From: Rubrivivax sp.
GTDB lineage: Bacteria; Pseudomonadota; Gammaproteobacteria; Burkholderiales; Burkholderiaceae_C
Reading direction: 5' to 3'
Length of the DNA: 64,000 nt
NCBI GenBank assembly: GCA_030653385.1
Contig: JAURZM010000050.1
Span: 124,001 to 188,000 of the forward strand
Notes under the pieces: generated by a model
Told to the model about the DNA's origin: nothing
Databases searched by the model: none
Seen by the model: the letters and a program-made list of their open reading frames with translations, nothing else
In this document: positions 23,835-31,726 of the stretch, one piece after another
Numbering within the stretch: the stretch's first letter is position 1
How the letters are laid out: each line of letters opens with the position of its first letter
Position numbers and translations under genes: made by a program

Positions 23835-26800
23835 CAGTAGAGCCTCAAGACCCGCAGGTCGTGCTCAGCCCCGGCTTGGTAGACGGCGCTGCGCAGGGCG
23901 GGTAGAAACGCCCAGTTGGTGAACACCCCCGGGCCACTGTTGCCAGAGCCTGTTTGAGCGGGCACGCCTGAACCGCCCGTGGTCGTGAGCGCGGTCACCT
24001 CGAAGGTTGTCGGGTGGATCGAGAACACGCCGCCGCCGGCCGCGCCGCTGCGCAGCAGATAGCGATCCAGGCGCGGCGGGAAAATGACGCCGCAGGAGGG
24101 CGGCACCGCGGCCAATGCCGCCGCCGCTGCGCCCGAGTAGGTGTGCCGAGCATCAAGCGAGTCAGTGGCGATGTCGTAGGTGTACGGTCGTGTTGCTGCG
24201 TCGTCGCCATACCCGTGCGTCCAGAGAATCTTGCCGCGGTTGGTGTCAACTGCAGCCGCGCCGTTGCTCCACGGATAGGCGTCGTTCCACGACAGCGCCG
24301 ACGTGCTGTGAGTGCCGCCAGAACCGGCCGCGCCTGTGGGCCCGGTCAGCGAAGGCGTCACCTTGTGCATCGTGTTGCTGCTGAAGGTGTAGATGATCTC
24401 GGTGCGCGGGTCTTTGACGCAGGTTGCGGCGATGACCGCGCTGCCGCCGGTGCTGGTGCCGCCGCTGGTGCCGCCCTGCGCGCCCGGGTAGGTTCCCACG
24501 GGGTCCCATCCATCCGAGCCGTCCCGGACTTCAACGTCGTAAGCCTCGATGTCCTGAAAGCCGCTGCCGTTGGGGGAGATTGAGCCGCCAGTGGTGACAA
24601 GTCGGCCGTGACGTTCGATGAACTGGGTCTGCCCGTAGGTGTGTCGGGCGCACGGCAGGGCCTGGCCGTTCAGATCGGTGGCGTAGCGGCGCTGGTCGAT
24701 GGTGCCCCAGCCGCCAACAGGCTCGCTCATGTACACCACGTCGCCATTGCTGCCCGCGTGGACCATCACCCAGCCGGGTGTGTCGCTCAGCAGGTCCAGT
24801 TCGGTGACCTCGTTCTGCCAGAAGTCGCCGTGCCCGCCGCTGGCCGACGTGTAGAGACAAGAGCGCCGGGTGTCCGGGGCCACTGCCCCGTAGCTGACCC
24901 GGTTGGCGTGCAAATTCGCGCCGTTGGTCCGCTGCAGCGTGTGCGCTGCGATGGCGCCGTCCGTTGCCGTTGTCGGCTGGGCGATGTTCCACGCCGTGTT
25001 GGTCGGCAGCAGGGCCAGGACAGTCGTGCCCGGAATGGACCGCCACTCATTGATGGCCTGGCCGCGCAGCGCCTTGGGCGTGGCGTGCCACCAGCCCGCC
25101 CACACAGGCTGCAGGTCCAGCGCGGCGGTGAAGGCTGGCCAGTTGCTGGCGCTGCACAAGCGCGTCAGCGCATCCTGCGCGCCTGTATGTCCGTGCTTGA
25201 CTGCGTACATGAGGGCCGGCAGGGCCTCGGCCGCGGGGAACTCAGGGCTCAGGTTGTTGCGCAGCGAGCCGTCGCCTTTGGGGCCGGGGTCGCCATAGGG
25301 CGCGTAGCGATCCGCGTTGGCGTCGTTTACCCCACTGAACGTGGCGGCCCACACTTCGCCCCAGTTCGCAAACCACGGGCCGGTGCCCGTGTTCCAGCGC
25401 GAGTCGTTGCCGGGGATGGCGCCGGGCGAGTCGAATGGCGCGACGGCGATGGTGTACTGAGCGTAGTTGCGAACCGAGAATTCGTCGGCGCCCGCGCCAC
25501 CCATGCGCCCGATGGTGCTGCGGGTCTTCCACTGGTAGAACGCCTCGAAGCGCGCGGTGTGCGTCGCGTCAAGCTGCAGGGCCAGGTCTTTGGCGTAGCC
25601 CAGGCTGGCGTTCAGAAAGTCCGTCATCCACGGGCCGTCGAAACACAAGTCGTCGTTGACGAGCATGTTTGTGCCGTTGGTCGGCGCAGTGCTGAACGGC
25701 GTGGAGACTGTGAGCGTTTCGGTGTCCGCGTCGTAGGCGCTGATCGTGCGAGTCTCGGCACCAATGGTCAGCGTCATGCCGACGTACTGACCGTCCTGGG
25801 CGAGCGTGTACGGAGCGCCGCCGAGCTGGCCCGCCTGGCAAGGAATCACCGTCGTCGTGGCCCCTGCTGCTGCCACCGGCGTGCGGTTGCTGTAGTCGCT
25901 GTAGGGCGTGACAAAGCCGAACGGGTTGTGAGCCTGGTTGATGTACCGGCCCCAGTAGTAGTCGATGTTCGCCTCGTACTGGTCGCGCAAGGCCGCCTTG
26001 ATGGCGGTGTGTGCGTCGGGCGTGGCCGCGATGGCCTGGCCCAGCGTGCGCAGGTTCCAGGCCACATGCCGGGTAGCGCCCGCAGTCGTGGTCTTGAACA
26101 CGCCCGCGACCCCATCGCGCTGCGTGTAGGGCTCGAACAGCGAGTTGTAGGCGTTGGCGAATTGAACCGTGTCGCGGTGGAACGGGTCCGCCGTGAGCAG
26201 ATAGGCCAGGAAGCCGACGCTGGGGTGGTGCGACGGTGCCCAGCTGATGGGGTCCGTTCCGCTGGTCTGAGGCGGCACCGTCCAGCCAGGGTGGGTGCTG
26301 CTCGTTGGCAGCTTGATCGTCAGCTGCGCGTAGTTCTTCACCAGCGCAGGCTGGTGCTGTTCTGCGCCGCTGGCCGCCTCGTCGCGGTAGCCAAGGCCGT
26401 AGCGGCCGGCGTTGCTGGCCATCCACAGCACCTGGCGGTAGGTGTCGGCGCCCTCGCCGGTCAGGTGCACCACGTCCCATTCCGGGATGAGGCCGATGGA
26501 ATTGCTGTAGCCGCCACCGCCCATGCCGGTCGGATAGCTGCCCTGGGCCAACGGCACATAGGTGCTGGGCAGGCCCGTGATGCTGCCCGCGCTGGCTGGC
26601 GTCTTGGCCATGTAGGCCGGGACCATGCCGGTCTGCTGCAGGTAGTCCTGATCGTGCTTGTACTTGTTGTGGTGCTGCGTCGTCAGCCAGTGGCTGGTTT
26701 CCGTGGCGTTGAGCAGGTCGATCCAGCCGTGATGCGGGATGTCGATGGCGGTGGTGCTGGTGTACTTCAGCACACCGCCCATCGTGAGCGTGGCAATGGC

Positions 26801-27505
26801 GCTCTTGCTTGCGGGCGACGCCACGGCCATCGTGCAGTTTTCGATGCGGGCCTTGCACGACACATTGCCGCTGGCCCACAGCGTGAGCGTGAGCCTGGCT
26901 GTAAGGTGCGCGTCGCTGCCGATGGCCTTTCGGAAGACCCACTTGCTGGAACCCGGGCCTGTGGCCACCACCTCGATGGGGGCGTCGAAGTCGGTGCCGC
27001 TGAACGCGGCCGAACCAAACGCGCCGAAGGTGACCGTCACGGGGCTCGACAGTGCCGCTTTCAGCTGCGTCGTGGTGAGCGTCGAACCGCCAATGGCCGT
27101 GCCAGCGGCCAGGTTGACCGCCGCAGCAGTGCCGGCGGTGGCGCTGACAGTGCCGCTGATGCGCGCGAACTGTGCGCTGTTGTCAGGCCAGCGCGTGAGC
27201 ACGTCGGTCTGCACACCGGCCAGGTTCGTGCCCGTGGGCAAATGGCCCTGCACGAAGACCTGGCCGAACTCGAATTCGGTGGCGGCACCGCCGACAGCGC
27301 TGGTGACGCCGGTGCTGACGATCGTGCCGGAGGGCGGCGGCGAAGGCGCTGGCGGCGGCGCCGCACTCCCCATCGCCCCACTCGCCACAGCCTCAGCCGC
27401 GGCCAAGAACAAGCCCGTGAGCGTGCCCCCGCTGCCTGGCGCGTTCGTGCCGCCATACAGCCGCACGCCCACCGGCCCCGACAGAATTGCCCGCTTCGCG
27501 TCCAT
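23834..27505 (-). CDS. Giant putative polysaccharide-degrading protein with kelch-like end
   Basis: A 1,223-residue protein, the largest complete gene here. After a Pro/Ser-rich leader (residues about 50-60) comes a beta-sandwich region (EFGQVFVQGHLPTGTNL...LTRWPDNSAQFARISG) like the N-terminal domain of exo-rhamnogalacturonan-lyase-type (PcRGLX/YetA) proteins. Residues about 290-800 are helix-rich with many Trp, His and Tyr, as in an alpha/alpha toroid. The last about 350 residues have kelch-like blades (GGHGDFWQNEVTELDL, RHGRLVTTGG). One ADDA-type motif lies near residue 35. I infer a virion depolymerase or surface-binding enzyme. Catalytic residues cannot be named. Confidence 0.65.
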   Translation of the reverse strand: MDAKRAILSGPVGVRLYGGTNAPGSGGTLTGLFLAAAEAVASGAMGSAAPPPAPSPPPSGTIVSTGVTSAVGGAATEFEFGQVFVQGHLPTGTNLAGVQTDVLTRWPDNSAQFARISGTVSATAGTAAAVNLAAGTAIGGSTLTTTQLKAALSSPVTVTFGAFGSAAFSGTDFDAPIEVVATGPGSSKWVFRKAIGSDAHLTARLTLTLWASGNVSCKARIENCTMAVASPASKSAIATLTMGGVLKYTSTTAIDIPHHGWIDLLNATETSHWLTTQHHNKYKHDQDYLQQTGMVPAYMAKTPASAGSITGLPSTYVPLAQGSYPTGMGGGGYSNSIGLIPEWDVVHLTGEGADTYRQVLWMASNAGRYGLGYRDEAASGAEQHQPALVKNYAQLTIKLPTSSTHPGWTVPPQTSGTDPISWAPSHHPSVGFLAYLLTADPFHRDTVQFANAYNSLFEPYTQRDGVAGVFKTTTAGATRHVAWNLRTLGQAIAATPDAHTAIKAALRDQYEANIDYYWGRYINQAHNPFGFVTPYSDYSNRTPVAAAGATTTVIPCQAGQLGGAPYTLAQDGQYVGMTLTIGAETRTISAYDADTETLTVSTPFSTAPTNGTNMLVNDDLCFDGPWMTDFLNASLGYAKDLALQLDATHTARFEAFYQWKTRSTIGRMGGAGADEFSVRNYAQYTIAVAPFDSPGAIPGNDSRWNTGTGPWFANWGEVWAATFSGVNDANADRYAPYGDPGPKGDGSLRNNLSPEFPAAEALPALMYAVKHGHTGAQDALTRLCSASNWPAFTAALDLQPVWAGWWHATPKALRGQAINEWRSIPGTTVLALLPTNTAWNIAQPTTATDGAIAAHTLQRTNGANLHANRVSYGAVAPDTRRSCLYTSASGGHGDFWQNEVTELDLLSDTPGWVMVHAGSNGDVVYMSEPVGGWGTIDQRRYATDLNGQALPCARHTYGQTQFIERHGRLVTTGGSISPNGSGFQDIEAYDVEVRDGSDGWDPVGTYPGAQGGTSGGTSTGGSAVIAATCVKDPRTEIIYTFSSNTMHKVTPSLTGPTGAAGSGGTHSTSALSWNDAYPWSNGAAAVDTNRGKILWTHGYGDDAATRPYTYDIATDSLDARHTYSGAAAAALAAVPPSCGVIFPPRLDRYLLRSGAAGGGVFSIHPTTFEVTALTTTGGSGVPAQTGSGNSGPGVFTNWAFLPALRSAVYQAGAEHDLRVLRLY

Positions 27506-27543
27506 GCCGCTGCTTCAGTTCTGCTGCAGTTGTGCCTGGGCCT

Positions 27544-28062
27544 TCAGCTCGCGTTGCCTTCAGTGATCACCAGCGTGGTCAACGTGATGTTCTGGCCCGT
27601 GGTCACCGTGCCGGTGAACTGCCAGTTGCCAGCGCCGGCGCCGATGTCGATGCGGGCCACCACCACGTCGCCGCTGGTGGTGATGTCCACGAACGTGGGC
27701 GTGCAGCTGGTGAAGGTGGCGCTGTTCTGGGTGAAGCCGGCTTCGTCGAAGTCCAGCGCGCCGCTGGTGGCGGTGCCGATGGTGCTGCCAAAGGTGCCCT
27801 GCGCGCACAGCGTGTTGCCGCCGCTGATCGCGCCCACCGCTGCAGGTCGCGTGCCGTTGTAGATCTTCAGCTTGGCGCCGCTGCCGGCCGTGGTGATGAT
27901 GGCCTGGGCCCGCGCCGTGCGCGTGGTGGTGCTCAGGCTCAGCGCAGCATCGCTGCCGGTGCTCATGAACACCGACGTGGGTGCGATCAGGGCAAACGCT
28001 GCCGCCAGGGCCAGCGCTGCGCAAAGCAGCACCGCGCGGGTGTGGGTCAGAAAGTTCTTCAT
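27544..28062 (-). CDS. Secreted-type phage protein of unknown function
   Basis: A 172-residue protein with a strong hydrophobic N-terminal segment (residues about 9-28) that looks like a signal anchor. It continues into a Thr/Ser/Gly-rich beta region (LSTTTRTARAQAIITTAG, DFDEAGFTQNSATF). The pattern resembles small virion-associated proteins found in other phage genomes, but no function is known to me. AGGAGCC precedes the ATG by 6 nt. It is the first gene after the small terminase and starts the accessory block. Confidence 0.62.
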   Translation of the reverse strand: MKNFLTHTRAVLLCAALALAAAFALIAPTSVFMSTGSDAALSLSTTTRTARAQAIITTAGSGAKLKIYNGTRPAAVGAISGGNTLCAQGTFGSTIGTATSGALDFDEAGFTQNSATFTSCTPTFVDITTSGDVVVARIDIGAGAGNWQFTGTVTTGQNITLTTLVITEGNAS

Positions 28063-28694
28063 GCTGTGGCTCCTTGTGCCTGGGTCAACGGGTCTTCTGG
28101 TGAGCCCCCGTCATTGGCTCTTGCGCTTTGCGGAACCTGGGCAATGCCCATGATTCGTGCCTTGATCTCTTGCACCTGCGCCGGCTTCATGCCGCCTTTG
28201 CGCGCGATGCGTTCAACGGCGTCGGCTGCGGCCTTGGTGCGCTCTTCCACCAGGTGGCGAAAGGCGCGCTGGCGCACGCTGGTGGTGGTCAGCCGGCCCG
28301 CGGCCAGTGCGGCCTTGTTCAGCAGCGCGATGCGCTTGGCGGGGTCTCTTTCTTCGCCGGCCTGGCTGGCGTCGACCAGCGCTTCGAACATGCCGGTGCT
28401 GACGATGGCGTTCAGCGCTTCGCCGCGCTTGTCGGCTTCGTCGGGCGCGGTGTCGGCAAAAAACTGCATGGCCTTGGTGGTGGCAGCCATCGCCTCTTGG
28501 GCGCGGCGCACGCGCTGGCTTTCTTCGCCCACCGCACTTTTGCCGATGGTCATGTCGATGCCGGCCTGCTGCAGCCAGGCGTTGAGCTTTGCAGTGACGG
28601 CCTCGATGTCGCCATAGGCGTGCGCCACGAAGGCCTGGTGCAGCTGCTCGCGCAGCGCAGGCGGCAGCTTGGCAATCTTGCTGACCGGTGGCAT
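28059..28694 (-). CDS. Terminase small subunit (DUF3486, Mu gp27-like)
   Basis: A 211-residue DUF3486 protein. The N-terminus SKIAKLPPALREQLHQAF...VTAKLNAWLQQAG is the typical DNA-binding helical part, and a long helical body follows (QFFADTAPDEADKRGEALN). It recognises phage DNA for packaging. It overlaps the next gene by 4 nt. Confidence 0.88.
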   Translation of the reverse strand: MPPVSKIAKLPPALREQLHQAFVAHAYGDIEAVTAKLNAWLQQAGIDMTIGKSAVGEESQRVRRAQEAMAATTKAMQFFADTAPDEADKRGEALNAIVSTGMFEALVDASQAGEERDPAKRIALLNKAALAAGRLTTTSVRQRAFRHLVEERTKAAADAVERIARKGGMKPAQVQEIKARIMGIAQVPQSARANDGGSPEDPLTQAQGATA

Positions 28695-28699
28695 GCGCG

Positions 28700-29002
28700 T
28701 CAGCCCCCCGGCTGCGGGCGGGCCACGCCGGGGGCGTGTGCGCTGCCGTTGGCCACGTCCAGCCCGCGGGTGGTGAGCGTGGCCACCGTGGTGGCGTCGT
28801 GTTGCTCCAGGGTCACCAGGCTCTGCTCGGCCAGCCAGGCCAGGTCGGCCTGCAGCCTGTCGGTGCTGACGGCATGGCCCACGGCGTCGCAGAAGCTCTT
28901 CAGCAGCAGCGCATTGGCGCGGTACTGGGCGGCCTCCTTCAGGGCGCGCAGCAGCTCAAGCCGGCGACTCTGCTGCTGAAACTCGGCGTAGCTCATCGTC
29001 AT
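28700..29002 (-). CDS. Mu gp26-like (VpaChn25_0724-type) winged-helix protein
   Basis: A 100-residue helical protein (YAEFQQQSRRLELLRALKEA, then DRLQADLAWLAEQSLVTLE) with an ArsR-like winged-helix outline. In Mu-like prophages this gene lies just before the small terminase gene, as here. The start is ATG 29002 or 28996. A role in DNA packaging or late regulation is possible but unproven. Confidence 0.75.
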   Translation of the reverse strand: MTMSYAEFQQQSRRLELLRALKEAAQYRANALLLKSFCDAVGHAVSTDRLQADLAWLAEQSLVTLEQHDATTVATLTTRGLDVANGSAHAPGVARPQPGG

Positions 29003-29005
29003 GAC

Positions 29006-29329
29006 CTAGCCTTGCCGGCGCAGCAGAAAGTCTTCGATGCGCGACGTGCTCTTGCGCATGGTTTCCTGCCCCTGCTGAAGCGATTCGAGCGTGGCTTCGA
29101 TGGCCTTCACGGTGCCGGCCAGGTCGGCCAGCTCGCCGTCGCTGGGCATGTGCTTCATGCGCTCTTCGATAACGTTCAGGCGCCCTTCCAGCTCGGCCGC
29201 GGTTGTCAGCGCCTGCTGAGCCTTCTGGCCGGCGTCTTGCCCCGGCTTGCGCAGCCACAGCACCACCAGCACCAGGCACTGCAGCATGTCCAGCACGGGG
29301 CCCAGGTACTTGAAGTTTTCAGCGGTCAT
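29006..29329 (-). CDS. Mu gp25-like (DUF2730) membrane protein
   Basis: A 107-residue DUF2730 protein with one N-terminal membrane segment (LDMLQCLVLVVLWL) and a coiled-coil region (ELEGRLNVIEERMKHMPS). It lies between spanin and gp26-like genes, the usual place in Mu relatives. Its start overlaps the Rz stop (ATGA). The function is unknown. Confidence 0.82.
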   Translation of the reverse strand: MTAENFKYLGPVLDMLQCLVLVVLWLRKPGQDAGQKAQQALTTAAELEGRLNVIEERMKHMPSDGELADLAGTVKAIEATLESLQQGQETMRKSTSRIEDFLLRRQG

Positions 29330-29940
29330 GGGCGCGTGCGGTGAAGGTGGTCAATCAGCGCTGCGTGGCGCGCGCGGTCGGCGGCGCAGCTGGCGGCGTT
29401 GAGCTGGTGGTTGGCCCAGAGCTGGCCGAGCCCGATGCCGGCACCAGCAGCACAGGCTGGGCTGGCGGGGTCATCAGCTGCGCAGGCACCGGCGGACACG
29501 TCGTGCCCTGCAAGGGCGCTGTTCCACAGGCTGACAGCAGCAAGGCTGAGCACGACAAGGTCAGCACCGCCGGCCAGCTCAGCTGTCGCCTCGTCGGTTG
29601 CGATCGCCGCGGCGCCCTGGTGCTGCACACCTGGGCAAGCAGGGGCCGCCTGGGCAGCAGTGCGGACGGGCGCCTTGGCCGGGCGAACAATGGCAAGAGG
29701 GGCAGCATGCTGCGTCCTTTCATGCAGGGTGGCCACGTAGCGGCCCTGCAAGTTGAGCTGCTCGCGCAGCGATTCGGCGCGTTCGTTGCCCTCGGCAACC
29801 TGGCGCTGGTAGGTGGCCAGGTCGGCCTTGTGCTGGCGGCTGGCCTTGGCGTCGGCCTGGGTCTTGGCCAGTTCGTAGCCGCCCCATGCGCCCAGCAGCA
29901 GCAGCGCCATTGCGGCGCCCAGCCAGGCCAGCGCACGCAT
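29326..29940 (-). CDS. Inner-membrane spanin subunit (Rz-like)
   Basis: A 204-residue protein with one N-terminal transmembrane helix (WLGAAMALLLLGAWGGYELA) and a periplasmic coiled coil rich in Lys, Gln and Arg (KADLATYQRQVAEGNERAESL). This is the i-spanin layout. The start at ATG 29940 fits the membrane helix; the longer frame lacks it at the right place. With Rz1 nested in another frame it fuses inner and outer membranes at the end of lysis. The C-terminal half is kept open by the overlapping Rz1 gene. Confidence 0.82.
   Translation of the reverse strand: MRALAWLGAAMALLLLGAWGGYELAKTQADAKASRQHKADLATYQRQVAEGNERAESLREQLNLQGRYVATLHERTQHAAPLAIVRPAKAPVRTAAQAAPACPGVQHQGAAAIATDEATAELAGGADLVVLSLAAVSLWNSALAGHDVSAGACAADDPASPACAAGAGIGLGQLWANHQLNAASCAADRARHAALIDHLHRTRP
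29355..29567 (-). CDS. Outer-membrane lipoprotein spanin (Rz1-like), nested in Rz
   Basis: In the alternative minus frame a short hydrophobic segment leads to the lipobox LLSAC (Cys codon at 29526-29528). A Pro/Ser/Ala-rich tail of about 57 residues follows and ends at 29355. This is the hallmark of Rz1. The start is uncertain: GTG 29567 is shown, and upstream starts at 29579 (CTG) or 29708 (ATG) are possible. The gene lies wholly inside Rz. Confidence 0.75.
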   Translation of the reverse strand: MLTLSCSALLLSACGTAPLQGTTCPPVPAQLMTPPAQPVLLVPASGSASSGPTTSSTPPAAPPTARATQR

Positions 29941-29957
29941 GGCCAAGCCTTGCGGGT

Positions 29958-30350
29958 TCACTTGGTTTGCTCCAGCTGGTGCAGGGCGATGGCCAGGGCA
30001 TAGCCCAGCAGCGGCCACACCTTGTTCACGGCGTTCTGGCGCGCCACCTTGCGGCCGATGTCGGCTTTGAAGTTCTCGGCGCTGGCGCAGGCGCTCTCGC
30101 CCGTGACGGTGAAGCCGTTGCGCAGCACCAGCACGCACAAGGTCAGGCGCTCCAGCGAACTGGCGAGGCCAGCCGGGCTCGTGCCCATCTGCGACTCACC
30201 ACGCACACCATCGGCGGCGGTGAAGTAGAACTCGCTGGCGATCGCCGCTTCCACATCCTCTGGCGTGACACGCGCGGCCACGCTGGCACGTTCGCGGATC
30301 TCGGCTTCGATAGCTGCGTCGTCGACACGGGGTGATTCGATGCGCTGCAT
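29958..30350 (-). CDS. Phage Gp49-like protein
   Basis: A 130-residue protein starting at ATG 30350 (MQRIESPRV). It contains the Gp49-type pattern: an 'IEAEI...RVTPEDVEAAIASEFYF' helix, then LTLCVLVLRNGFTVTGESAC and ASAENFKADIGRKVARQNAV. Gp49-like proteins lie between holin and spanin genes in many transposable phages, and their role is not known. The hydrophobic C-terminus (LLGYALAIAL) could touch the membrane. Confidence 0.8.
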   Translation of the reverse strand: MQRIESPRVDDAAIEAEIRERASVAARVTPEDVEAAIASEFYFTAADGVRGESQMGTSPAGLASSLERLTLCVLVLRNGFTVTGESACASAENFKADIGRKVARQNAVNKVWPLLGYALAIALHQLEQTK

Positions 30351-30352
30351 GG

Positions 30353-30622
30353 CTACTGCCCTTTGGGTTCGGTGGGTGGCTGGGTCAGCGTCAGCCGCGC
30401 AGCCGTCACGGCGCGCAGCAGCACGTTCAGCAGCGGCAGCCCGAAGGCCACCAGGCCGTACACGTTCACCGGCAGCAGCGGCTGCAGCACGTTGAGCTGT
30501 GTCTCGGCTGCGGCCAGCACGAGCACCAGCACGTTCAGCCACAGGGTGCGGCTCTTCCACCACAGCTTGGTGGGCGGCTGCACATGCACGACAGGCACAC
30601 CGTGGGGCATGGCGTCGCTCAT
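30353..30622 (-). CDS. Holin
   Basis: An 89-residue protein with two predicted membrane segments (LWLNVLVLVLAAA, then VNVYGLVAFGLPLLNVLL) and a basic start with WWKSRTLW, typical for phage holins. It follows the endolysin gene with an ATGA overlap. It would make holes in the inner membrane to release or activate the endolysin. Confidence 0.78.
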   Translation of the reverse strand: MSDAMPHGVPVVHVQPPTKLWWKSRTLWLNVLVLVLAAAETQLNVLQPLLPVNVYGLVAFGLPLLNVLLRAVTAARLTLTQPPTEPKGQ

Positions 30623-31200
30623 GCGGCCACCGGCATGGCTTGCACGTGATACGGCAGCGGCTTCATGCCGCGTGCCAGCCAGTGCGCCACTTCGAAACCG
30701 GGGCAGGTCTTCAGCCACTCGGCCGGTTCCACCACGCGGTTGCCGTTGGCGTCGGGGCTCAGGTCGCGGTGGCCCACCACGCCGGCGCCAGGCTTCACCA
30801 GCGGCAGCAGGCGGCGCACCAGGGTGGCCAGCGCATCCCATTGCTCGGCTGTGTAGCGCGCTTCGCGCTCAGCGCCGCCCACCAGGCAGATGCCGATGCT
30901 CTGCAGGTTGTGGCCGGCGGCATGCGCGCCCACTTCGTCGACGTGCCGCCCGGTCCACACGCGGCCGTCCAGGTCGATGACGAAGTGATAGCCGATGGAC
31001 CCCAGGTCGGGGTTGAACGCGCGGCGCGCTGCCACCTGGCGGCGGAAGCTGCGGGCGGCGTGCCAGCTGTCGATGGTGACCGGCGCGCAGCCTTTCAGCC
31101 ACTGGCCCGAAGGCGTGGCCGAGCAGTGCACCACCACTTGCGTGACAGCGCGCGCTACAGCGGCGGGGTAAGTCGGGTCAGCACCCGGGTTCGGCGACAT
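30619..31200 (-). CDS. Endolysin: N-acetylmuramoyl-L-alanine amidase (Amidase_2)
   Basis: A 193-residue Amidase_2 (PGRP-like) zinc amidase. Zinc-ligand motifs are visible: VVVHCSATP (first His), GYHFVIDLDGRVW, GVVGHRDLSPD (second His) and a later CPGFEV. It cuts the amide bond between muramic acid and L-alanine. ATG 31200 is shown; GTG 31209 is an alternative. It is the first gene of the late operon, and a conserved dyad lies 33-53 nt upstream. Confidence 0.9.
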   Translation of the reverse strand: MSPNPGADPTYPAAVARAVTQVVVHCSATPSGQWLKGCAPVTIDSWHAARSFRRQVAARRAFNPDLGSIGYHFVIDLDGRVWTGRHVDEVGAHAAGHNLQSIGICLVGGAEREARYTAEQWDALATLVRRLLPLVKPGAGVVGHRDLSPDANGNRVVEPAEWLKTCPGFEVAHWLARGMKPLPYHVQAMPVAA

Positions 31201-31232
31201 GGCGGGCACTTTCGCGCCCGCGCGGACTTACC

Positions 31233-31253
31233 GGTAGTTGAAGAACTTCAAGA
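31233..31253 (-). promoter_or_regulatory. Late-promoter-like dyad upstream of endolysin
   Basis: Plus-strand GGTAGTTGAAGAACTTCAAG (20 of 21 bp) has the 6-bp arms TTGAAG and CTTCAA around two bases. It matches the site at 15688-15708 with one mismatch. In Mu, C-activated promoters stand at the same two places (lys and I). A GC hairpin (31254-31269) lies next to it and may end transcription coming from the lipoprotein gene. Confidence 0.68.
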
Positions 31254-31279
31254 GCCGGCAGGCGCCGGCCCGGTGCGCG

Positions 31280-31726
31280 CTACTGGTCTGCGCGCACGAT
31301 GTCCAGGCCGCCCGTGCCGAGCATCATCAGGCGAAACACTTTCGTGGCGCCAGCTTCGATGGTGGTGCTGCGCTGGATTTCCTGCGCCCCCAGCACGTTG
31401 CCGCACAAGCCCTTGCCCATAGGGTCGCGCGCCGTGGAGATCTTCACTTCGCCCGCCTTCACGCGCAGATCCACGCGCTCGATGTTGCCGATCCGCGCGG
31501 CCAGCTGGCCGTCGACGTACAGGCCCCAGTAGCAGCTGGCCGCGGGCATGGCCCAGTCGCGCACGACGATGATGCTCGCGTTGGCGTCTGGTGGCTCAGC
31601 TGCCAGCACGCGCTCTGGCGGCACGCGCATCGCGCGGTCCTTGTTGACTTCTTCAGTCTGCACGCTGGCGCAGCCGGCCAGCACAGCCACGACCGACAAA
31701 GCGGCAATCAACGCACCTTTGGCCAT
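31280..31726 (-). CDS. Lipoprotein, likely lysogenic-conversion gene
   Basis: A 148-residue lipoprotein: signal peptide MAKGALIAALSVVAVLAGC with a lipobox ending at Cys19. The mature part has a beta-rich pattern (ASIIVVRDWAMPA, YVDGQLAARIGN, VKAGEVKIST) like DUF2846-type lipoproteins. It overlaps the end of the repressor gene by 19 nt and has its own GGGAG site, so it should be made with the repressor in lysogens. A role in superinfection exclusion or envelope change is inferred from that context. Confidence 0.75.
   Translation of the reverse strand: MAKGALIAALSVVAVLAGCASVQTEEVNKDRAMRVPPERVLAAEPPDANASIIVVRDWAMPAASCYWGLYVDGQLAARIGNIERVDLRVKAGEVKISTARDPMGKGLCGNVLGAQEIQRSTTIEAGATKVFRLMMLGTGGLDIVRADQ

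Noticed and set aside
24608..27862. 1,084-codon plus-strand frame opposite the giant cargo gene
   Set aside because: Very long, but composition is Arg/Val/Ala/Gly-rich and motif-free; the minus frame has recognisable domains and coupled starts.
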